DNA of 64,000 nucleotides, from NCBI GenBank assembly GCA_033398695.1, contig CM065803.1:49963501-50027500 (forward strand). Direction: 5' to 3'. The position numbers and the translations under genes were made by a program. Origin of the DNA: Orobanche coerulescens (Eukaryota; Streptophyta; Magnoliopsida; Lamiales; Orobanchaceae). The notes beneath the pieces were generated by a model. That model had not been told where the DNA came from and ran no database searches. It saw only the letters and a list, made by a program, of their open reading frames with translations. Of the stretch, positions 56,082 through 64,000 are shown piece by piece. Position 1 is the first letter of the stretch, and every line of letters begins with the position of its first letter.

Positions 56082-56889
56082 TCTAGCAACCATACCTCAA
56101 AAACCGTGCATATGTAAGCCACGATCGTGTGGACATTTACACAGATTTTTCAAGTGGAGTTTTATGTCTTTAATTTTACGAGCTAGTCAATTTGCGTTAT
56201 GACACGTAAAATTAATAGTTGGTCCCTCTTGGACATATATTAATTAATATAGACTCTGGTAGTGAGCTTAATAAATAATACACCTACGTGAATACCATAA
56301 TTTAAAAACTTTAATATATTATCTTTTACAGATGGAGAGGTCCTATAAAGACAATATTTAATTATTATTATTATTTGGAATTTTAAAATTAGTGAACCTA
56401 TAATTAGCACATCTGATATGGAGGAAGACCCTAATGCCAACACGTACGCTAATTATTTCATAATTTAAATCAATTATGGAAGCCAAATTGATTTTATTTA
56501 AAAATAAATCGATTTAATCACTTAGTTACTCAACCTCAAGGTTTTTAATTTTCTCATCATAGCATGCAAGAAATATATATCATGCATACGTTCATATATG
56601 TCATATATTCAAAACACTAAAATCAATGCAAGGATAATTAAATATCCAATTATCATGATCTTCATCTGAGAATTGAATTCTGAATTAAATACACGCCATA
56701 CATTCAAAATACTAAAATTAAATAAAAAATTGAAAGATAATTAAATATCCCGGAATTGAATCCAAAGAAAAACTCCGACTCCATATCTCCTACTGGATCA
56801 AACATCTCGTCGCTCCTCCCTGGCCGGGCCGTCAATTTCCAAAATTAAAACTTTCACTTTTTATGAAAAATAATTACATAATAAAGAAT

Positions 56890-57095
56890 TTAATTTTAAA
56901 ATCCTGGCTCTCTGGCGGACGCAACGAACGACAGTGAAACAGACCGAACCAAACACCGGACCACCGACCCGAACCAGTAAACTCGCTCGGATCAGCCCAC
57001 TCATAGCCCCCCGGCGCCGGCGCTTCTAAGGAACGGCCGTGTCTTTCGCAGCCCGCCACGCCGCCTGGAAGCGTTGTCCAGTTAGCCCCGATTTT
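56890..57095 (-). other. GC-rich island in the copia I leader
   Basis: A stretch with high G+C (GCCCCCCGGCGCCGGCGC near 57006-57025) inside AT-rich surroundings. On the minus strand a 61-residue frame (56874-57059) starts MAGCERHGRSLEAPAPGGYE. I recognise no family; it could be a captured host exon, an element-specific sequence or chance. Confidence 0.35.
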
Positions 57096-57427
57096 TCTCT
57101 ATTTCTTCGTGATTTTGACTTTTCCTAATTCAATTACAGTTTTATACTAAACAAAATACATCGAATTACATCAAAGTCATACGAAAAATAAAATTCTATA
57201 TCTACCCATGGATTTTCACGGAAAAACCATTACATATCGCAAAATCTGGCCAATCCAACAATTGCATTAATGATTGGAAAATTTTATCTACATAATCATG
57301 ATAATTGGATCATATTTACCTGCAAGAAAACTTCTAGCAAAATATTCCAATATGATAGTACATGAATATTTAAATTACTAGCAACTAATCACTAAAATTA
57401 ATTAAAAATTTAAAAAGCCTAAAAATT

Positions 57428-57442
57428 ATCTCTGATACCAAT
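57428..57442 (-). other. Primer binding site of copia I
   Basis: On the minus strand ATTGGTATCAGAGATA directly follows the LTR end; TGGTATCAGAG is the initiator-Met primer site typical of copia elements. Confidence 0.88.
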
Positions 57443-57939
57443 TGTCGGAATTAAACACAGCGGAAGCAAAGTTTGGAACAATTTATAAATACATTTTATG
57501 CATCCACGAGCAGGAGATCTATTTTAGACATGCTAATTAATTAACTACTAAGATTAATAAGCAATTTAACTACCATTATTATTATTTAATAACATTGTTG
57601 GTCAAAATAAATATCCTAATATAGATCATGAGATCATTGGATATTTACCTTTAAAGTGAAGTGGTTGTTCTTGATCCCTTTCTCAAAATCTTGTAGATTA
57701 TATCCCCGCCTTAATCTGGATATTGTGTGGGCAACGAGTTATCGGATCTTGCCTGACATTTTTTTGGATCGCCTGATTTATTTCACCAAGACCCCCCATG
57801 ATTTTTTCCTCTATTTTTTGAATATTTTTTGGTATTTTAATAAAACTAGTTTGTTATATAAATTGTAGAACGAAGACACAAGATCTACAATTAAACACTT
57901 GCTCAAAAATCAAAATCTTGTGTATGTGAGAAGTGAGAT
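57443..57939 (-). repeat. 5' LTR of copia I, 3' portion
   Basis: On the minus strand it ends GCTTCCGCTGTGTTTAATTCCGACA. About 500 bp are seen; element H interrupts it at 57940. Its ending resembles Angela/Ale-type copia LTRs. Confidence 0.8.
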
Positions 57940-59400
57940 TGTAGGTCATAAGTCGTCCAGAAATAAGTCTAGGGGGTGAATAGACTTATTGAAACTCTTT
58001 TCCACAAAGGATGAGTTTCTCAGCTGATGGTACATATGAATTAGAGTCGTCTGTAGTCAATGTAAGTGCGGAAGCCAGCTGATGACGAATACAGAAATAA
58101 TCAATGGAACACTTAAGTATGAATGCAGCAGTTAAGTATGATGCTAAAAACAATAAAGTGCGCAGGCAATTTATAGTGGTCTCAGAGGTGGGGTAATCCT
58201 CTACTAATCCACTTTCTCCAAACCAGTTGGAGATGAATCCACTATAATTCTCAACCAGTGATAAATATTATAGTGATTATACAACTTAGCTACAACAACT
58301 TCCAACCAGTGGAAATCCTGTCATTGCAACTCCTTTCTGGCTGCCTAGCACCACTCGATTCTTCATATCCTTGGATGCCTAGCAGTCGCGAGACTTCAAC
58401 CAGTGAAGTACCCCTTACTCAGGTTTTAAGACAAGGGTGTTTTGTCTTCTCCAACTAAAGAGCTTTCTTTGTGTATGAACTTAGAGTACTGCTCTTTCAC
58501 GATGCTATAGTTTTCTGATTGCTTTTTATTGCTTTGATTGCTCGAGAGTGTTGTTCGTATCGTACTGCTCAACTTCAAATCTTTGGATATATATAGGTGT
58601 CGATCCTTTGAGCTTTTCTTCATAGCCGTTGCAAATTTGTAACAAATATGTCCGTTGGAGAAATAGACTTCTTTGTCCTTTCTGAACATTGCAAGGCTGG
58701 ATTCCCATATTTTAATCCATTTTCCGACCGTTGTGAAGAATTCCATCTGATGGCACTGAATCTTTTGAATATAATAAGATTAAAGTCTTCAGAAGTGGGT
58801 CTGGATGATTTATTTAAATCATATCCTTCCGGGAATCTCTCCAGTCTGTCTCTAATCGCTCGCATGTGATGTTCCGTAAATATTGACTATTCAACGCATG
58901 CTGACGTGGACAGGTTTACTTGGCTGATCACTTAATTGATCACTCTGTGGTCAAACTGTCTGATGTGCAGTCAACCTTCTCTGATGTCGACTTCTCTAAT
59001 GTGCCGACTTGTCTGAAGTCTTCTGACCTGATTGAACTTGACTGCAGTCTGGTCCAACTTCGCTGATTAAATTGTTGACCATAACTTCTCTGATAAGGGT
59101 TGCCTGATATAGCTCGTCTGTGGTCAACCTTATCCGAACAGTTGAGTTGACCAATACTCGGCTGATAAATACTTATCTGATTTGTACTTAGCTGATTTTT
59201 AAAGCCTAACTTATATGGCCTATTGAAGATACCCATTTGGTTCTTCTTTACATTTTGCCAAGTATCTAACTTATCACAATTTGGCCTATGGAAGATACTC
59301 ATCTCGTTCTTCCTTACATTTTGCCAAGTAATTTAAAACATACATTTGACTAAACAAATATAATGATGACATCATCAAAATCTAACAAGTATTCCTAACA
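57940..59400 (-). repeat. 3' LTR of copia H
   Basis: 1461 bp. On the minus strand it runs from TGTTAGGAATACTTGTTAG to ACTTATGACCTACA. Homologous to the LTRs of F but about 145 bp shorter. A minus-strand purine-rich tract CAAAATATGGGAAATT lies outside at 59401-59417. Confidence 0.9.
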
Positions 59401-59777
59401 AATTTCCCATATTTTGATGATGGCAAAACTTAAGTAACTTATTCAAATGCATAACAGGTCTGCACATAAGTACAAGACACAAACTAAAATCAGTCTTGTT
59501 TTGAGACAACTAGAGGTTGTCATTCAAATGACTATTTATATAATTTTTCTGAGTTTGTTTACAAGTACACCAGCTTTAAATGAACAAACAAATACAGAAA
59601 AAGTTACAAGTATTTCAAAACGAAAATTACAAAGAAAAAATCCTATCCGCCTCTGCCTCTTCGGACAGTTTGCTTAGGAGGCCTAAATAACTTAGATCCA
59701 ATAGGCCTCTTACAGACAGGTGCCAGACCATATTTTCTTTTTATGATCAGGGAGGCAAAATTTTGCTCGTCTGTGGT
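59401..59777 (-). other. Untranslated region of H between ORF2 and the LTR
   Basis: No gene. TTTTGATGATGGCAAAACTTAAG and neighbouring words are shared with the same region of F. Confidence 0.65.
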
Positions 59778-62637
59778 TCAGAAATTATTTTTCTCACAGA
59801 GAGATCTGATTTGTTTCTCCATGATTAGCTCATCCAATTCTTTGTCCAATCGGGTAGGCGCTTCTTCTGCTCTAAATGAAGGGATCATTGGATAAACATC
59901 CCATTTGGCTGCATATTTGAGTGTGATTTTCCAAAGAGTAGGCCATTTGATCTCCATGTAGTTGATGAATGACTGTTGAGGAGAGCAATCTTTGTCCTGG
60001 AGTATTTCCCAGAGATAATACTTCTCTATGAACTCCTTCTTGGCGTCTCCCCATCTAGTCAAAAATTCTGGGGGCAGAATTTCTTCAACATACCACATTT
60101 CTTTGCCTTCCCATTCGAACATTGGCTCTGCTTCCTGCCTTGTTCTCCTTTTTTTATCTGCAGGCTGATCTTCAGGATCAGCTACTTCTTTCCTTTTTTG
60201 GCTTGATATCCAAGCTTCAATTAATGAGATATCTTGCCTCTTCTTCGATCTGAGCTCCTGAGCCTGTACTTGACCTGATACTTCTCTTACTTCCCCCTGC
60301 TTACTTCCTTCCCCCTTTTTGCCAGCATCAACCAGAATAGTCAATTGCTGCTCTACTCGGTACATCCAGTCAGACATGCCAAGGGGCATTCTAGAGTTTG
60401 TAGGAGTAGGAGGTTGAGGGATATCCTCTGCAGTAGGGTATCAATTTTGGCGTTGATGGACTGTAGGTCAGGTGAGATTTTTGCGGCAAGCAACTCTTCA
60501 ATAGATTCTTTGACAATGTTGCGGATCAGCCCAGTCATCACAGGGGAGATGTGTGATGGCTGAGGAGAGTGCTCATCGAAGCTTTCTGCGCCTGCAGGTA
60601 GGTTTGCAGTTGACCTACCTATCTGCAGACTCCTGTATGCAGGCGGATGATCAGGTGGGGTCTGCTCTGGGGTCCCCGACCTGTCTTCTTCTTCTTCATC
60701 TAGGCTGGTGTAGCAGGCAGGTGCCCCAGCCTCATCTACTCTGGCTTCATCTTTGCCTTCTTTTTCTTCTTCAGCCTCTTTTTCCTTCTCTTCTTCCTTC
60801 TCTTCTTCTTTCTCCTCCTCTTCATTATCCTTCTTTTCATTCTCATCACCTTTTTTATTCTCATCATCATTATCATCATTTTCTTTTTCAACTTCTTCTC
60901 CTTCTTCTTTATCTTCTTCTACCAACTCTTCTGTCTTTTCCACTTCCTCTTCTTCAGTTTGTTTTTCAAATTCTTCTGCTTTTTCTTCAACTATTATTTT
61001 TTCTTCTTGTTCCTTCTGCTCAGATTCTTCCTTTTCAACTATAATGTTTTCTTTTTTCAGCTTCTTTTTCAACTCCTACTTCTTCTTCCTCCACTAACTC
61101 TTCGATTCTAATTCCTTTTTCTACTACTTCTCCATCCTCATTAACAGAGCCATCAAAAACACTTCCCATTATAATATAGAGGAGCTGGTGCATGTTGGTT
61201 TTAAAATGGGACATGAATCAGTCTTCCTGGAGTATCAAAATTAGGTTTGATTCATTGCAAAAATGTATGAGTAGATCCTCTGTAGCCTGGGGATACTCCC
61301 AGCTACTCATTTCAATAAAAGCTTGTAGTTGAGTAAATGGAACAGATTTACAAGTTTTCTATTCCTCAAAAATATCGACAAAAGAATGTTTAAGAGCGTG
61401 TTGTTTTACCAGTAAAAGCTAATCTATAGATAGTTTGAAGGAATTGTTTTCGAGCAGGTTGAACAAATAATTTGCTTTTGGGATGTGAATAATCAGACCT
61501 GTTTCTTATTCTTCAGATATGAAATGAGGGGTTATAATAGAAAACATTTGGGTTTCCAGGCTGGTGGGAGCATGCTGATCCTCCATGTGATCTGGTGCAG
61601 GAGTAGATAAGTATTCTGGCTCCTCCTCTTCAAAATCTAGTCGTCTGGGCCTCTTGGGGGATGGTTCTGGTGAGGATTCGATTAAGGATGGTTCTCCAGG
61701 GGTTGGTACCCTCCTCTTGAAACGAATGGCGATTGGGGTATCATCTGAATCTGAGTCAGACTGAGCTGCAGGTTGATCCCTGGCTACAGCTTGATCTCCA
61801 GCTGACTCGCCTGAGCTCGATGGGTATCTATAGGGAGTTGGTTCTATAGACATTTCCCTTAGAAATTGAGCTGCATTCCTCTCTGCGTCTAATCTCCTTA
61901 GAGTCTCTTGGTCTAAGTGACCAAGCCTCTTGTTGATGTGGAAGGGGTCCCTTCACCACACTTAACTGCTCCAAAATCCAACTTATTTGCGTTCCAAATG
62001 CCAGTTTGTTTTTGAATCTCTTTTCATCGTCCAACCACTGGACTTTTTTTACCTCTCGCACCAATTGTCTGAAAATGTAGTCAGACCAATCGATCGATTC
62101 ATCTTGAAAAAGAGCCCCCAAAACCATGAATTTGTCTAACGACAGTTGATCATAACTCCTAGCCATGCCCATCACTATTTTGTTGGTAATATCCAACGCA
62201 TAACGATATTCTTTCTTTAGCTCACTTTGCTTGGCAGTTAGCTTCAGCTTTGATGGCTGCTCGTGAGCCTTGATCTTCAGCCACGTGTCAATTGCGTTTT
62301 GCTTTAGGGCTTCGACAGCCATTATATGAGGCTTCATCCCGAAAACTTTTCCGACCGATTGCGGAGTGATATCCAATTGAACTCCAAAAATTGAGCTCCT
62401 AATACCCGCTTCGAGAACTCTGACTTCTCTGTAGAAAGCGATAACAGCCTCTTTGAAGAGATATTTGGGGCTGATATCCAGAAATGGGTAGATCCCATTT
62501 GTCTTCATTGATCTGATAAGGTGACGCACGTCGTTGTCCAGGTTGGTTTCGAGCAGTCCCTCTAAATCGACCACCAGAGATGAAATGATTTGGTCCTTCA
62601 CCGCCTTCAGGTTAACGCCGTTGAAGTAGGATTCCAT
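59778..62637 (-). pseudogene. ORF2 of copia H (extra ORF after pol), four frames
   Basis: About 950 codons if the frameshifts are ignored; unknown function. N-terminal domain from MESYFNGVNLKAVKDQIISS at 62637 (open for 269 residues; contains IRSSIFGVQLDITPQSVGKV, MAVEALKQNAIDTW and YALDITNKIVMGMARSYDQL). Then a Ser/Pro/acidic segment (61506-61853, SSPEPSPKRPRRLDFEEEEPE, possible nuclear signal), a middle stretch (61073-61505, FMSHFKTNMHQLL), a very Glu-rich coiled stretch (60700-61072), a hydrophobic-heptad segment (VKESIEELLAAKISPDLQSI), and a C-terminal domain (FINYMEIKWPTLWKITLKYA) with stop at 59778. I see no signal peptide or membrane segment, so env-like is only a positional label. Confidence 0.8.
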
Positions 62638-63125
62638 TTCTGCGCAAGAAAAATTTCTGAGTGTATTTGAAAGTTCGAGGATTTCTGCTCTCGAAAATTA
62701 GGGTTTGTAAGCTTGAAGAAGGTAAAGTGAAATGACTTTTCCGTCTTTAAAAGGAAATTAAAGCGACGTTTTAATATTAAATTAATTTTTTAGTCTGTTC
62801 AATAAAATCGTATGACGGTTGGAATTTTTAATTTGTATTAGTGGGTTCGTGTGAATGTGTAAGCGTGCGAGCGTGCCAACATGTAAACATATGAACATGA
62901 TATTGCCACGTGTAAATAATTAATAATAAAATATTCAGGAGTCGGTCAAAATTAGAAAACTTAGCTGGTTGACCGTTTGACTGTTTGACTGTTTGACTGC
63001 TCTGCATCAGGTAACTCTTATTGTCTGCTTCAGGTAGGATCTGATGTCTGTGGTCAGCTTAGTCCATACTTCGTCTTTTCATCTGTTCTGATCAGGTAAC
63101 TTCCTTTGCTCGTCTGATCTGGTCT
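62638..63125 (-). other. Spacer between RNase H and ORF2 of H
   Basis: About 490 bp with no gene; matches the spacer of F in position and in CTGATCAGGTAACTT-type words. Confidence 0.6.
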
Positions 63126-63699
63126 TTAGGTAGCTTTCTCTTCTATACTTGATTCCCAATCTAGTAATCCAAGTTCCCTGCTCAGCTCCAAAAACCTTTC
63201 TTCTGGTAAAGGTTTGGTGAATACGTCAGCAATCTGGTATTCTGTGCTGACTCTTTCAACTCTGACTCTCTTGTTAAGCACGTGGTCTCTTATGAAATGA
63301 TGCTTAACATCAATGTGCTTCATCCTTGAGTGCAATACCAGGTTGTTGGTGATTGCAATTGCACTATTGTTGTCACACCAAATTGGGACTTCATTTGCAA
63401 TTATGTTGTAATCCCTTAGCTTTTGTCTGATCCACAAGATCTGGGCACAACAGCTACCTGCAGCTAGGAAGTCTGACTCTATTATTGAGATAGAGTTAGA
63501 TATCTACTTCTTGCTAAACCAGGATATCAGTCTAGTTCCTAGGAATTGGCACGTTCCACTAGTGCTTTTCCTATTAATCTTACATCCTGCAAAATCTGCA
63601 TCTGAATATCCTAACAGCTCAAAGTTGTTATCTTTAGGATACCATAAAACAACATTAATGGTAGACTTAAGATATTTAATGATCCTCTTAGCTGCTTCC
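63126..63699 (-). pseudogene. RNase H of copia H
   Basis: Reads YSDADFAGCKINRKSTSGTCQFLG, LISWFSKK, a stop, then SISIIESDFLAAGSCCAQI, IWCDNNSAIAITNN and MKHIDVKHHFIRDHVL, ending IADVFTKPLPEERFLELSRELGLL. Closely related to F; one stop near 63504 and E-to-D in the TESE(Y/F) box. Confidence 0.9.
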
Positions 63700-64000
63700 A
63701 AGTGTGACTGCTTGGGTTTGGACTGAAATCACGCACATACTCCTACAGCATATGAAATTTCTGGCCTTCTTGCAGTCAGATAAAGAAGTGATCCAATGAG
63801 TCATATGTAGTGGGTTGAGTCCACTGATATGCCTTCTTCATCTGCATCTAGGTGTGTGCTTGTGCTCATAGGAACTTTTGCTGATTTGGCTGATTCCATT
63901 CCAAATCTCTTGATTAGATCCCTGGTGTATTTGGCTTGGTTGATGAAAATTCCATTTTACATCTGCTTAACTTGCAGTCCTAGAATGAAATTAAGCTTTC
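63700..64000 (-). pseudogene. Reverse transcriptase of copia H, C-terminal end
   Basis: On the minus strand reads KLNFILGLQVKQM, FINQAKYTRDLIKRFGMESA, LIGSLLYLTARRPEISYAVGVCA and FQSKPKQSHLEAAKRIIKYL with stops (near 63960, 63805 and 63735). The catalytic box lies beyond the window. Confidence 0.88.

Larger units (their letters stand above)
55997..57442 (-). other. Long leader region of copia I
   Basis: About 1.45 kb between PBS and gag, much longer than usual. It has a (TA)n tract (56053-56081), AT-rich sequence, and one GC-rich island at 56890-57095. On the minus strand TTTTCTTGCAG/GTAAAT near 57318-57330 resembles a splice acceptor. An unrecognised insertion cannot be excluded. Confidence 0.5.
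57940..64000 (-). mobile_element. Copia element H, SIRE/Maximus-like (partial, continues beyond window)
   Basis: Second member of the F family: 3' LTR, polypurine tract, ORF2, RNase H and RT in the same order and strand. Inserted into the LTR of copia I; GAGAT (57935-57939) would be the left half of its target duplication. Less damaged than F. Confidence 0.88.

Noticed and set aside
57440..57940. Copia I and copia H as one element
   Set aside because: Their LTR ends differ (TTCCGACA versus GACCTACA) and the copia I LTR is interrupted at the exact terminus of the H LTR.
60553..61044. Leu/His-rich and Ser/Phe-rich plus-strand ORFs
   Set aside because: They are antisense shadows of the Glu/Lys-rich part of ORF2; the same holds for the Leu/Phe-rich frames at 30217-30582.

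Overview
The window is nuclear DNA of a flowering plant, probably a eudicot with a repeat-rich genome. I see no host gene I can name. Nearly everything is LTR retrotransposon: Ty3/gypsy chromoviruses with integrase plus chromodomain, long 2.3-2.9 kb LTRs starting TGTAATA and ending TGTTACA, and a primer site for initiator-Met tRNA; and Ty1/copia elements, including two copies of a large SIRE/Maximus-like type with an extra ORF after RNase H. All coding regions carry stops, frameshifts or deletions, so nothing here looks able to move by itself.

Layout. 1-10332 (+): gypsy element A as a tandem integrase-LTR-gag-pol-LTR, the two integrase/LTR copies sharing the same disabling mutations. 10333-14511 (-): gypsy B (protease remnant, gag, PBS, 5' LTR), cut by A. 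14512-23580 (+): gypsy C of the same family as B (gag tail to chromodomain, 3' LTR); its LTR holds a mosaic non-autonomous element P with a 5S rRNA-derived segment (17608-19427, TSD TAAGG) and a copia solo LTR O (21716-23549, TSD TAATA). 23581-25685 (+): copia D, RT/RNase H and a probable LTR. 25686-44400 (-): solo gypsy LTR E split by SIRE-like copia F (27198-43384, TSD ACGGC), itself split by gypsy mosaic G (30495-34199, TSD TTTCC). 44401-52463 (+): old gypsy K, whose LTR is split by solo LTR L (45887-50252, TSD GATCG), which contains solo LTR N (47970-49968, TSD GTATA). 52464-57939 (-): copia I (gag, long leader, PBS, LTR), split by solo LTR J (52563-55441, TSD AGTAT), which has an integrase fragment inside it. 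57940-64000 (-): SIRE-like copia H (3' LTR, ORF2, RNase H, RT), running off the window.

The target-site duplications give a relative order: D before C before B before A; K before E before F before G; K before L before N; I before J and H. The strongest unexplained signal is in the LTRs. Several distinct gypsy LTR families carry arrays of short, near-palindromic motifs (TAGCGCACGCTA or TAGCGTACGCTA; TTACGACCGTAA; GC-rich GGCCGTGTCG inverted repeats), usually just upstream of a TATA box. Downstream, five of them share an AG/GCAAGT splice-donor-like site and a TTCAG/G acceptor-like site preceded by a CCCC-GGGG hairpin, as if each transcript had a leader intron encoded in the LTR. Both patterns are read directly from the sequence; their function is inference.
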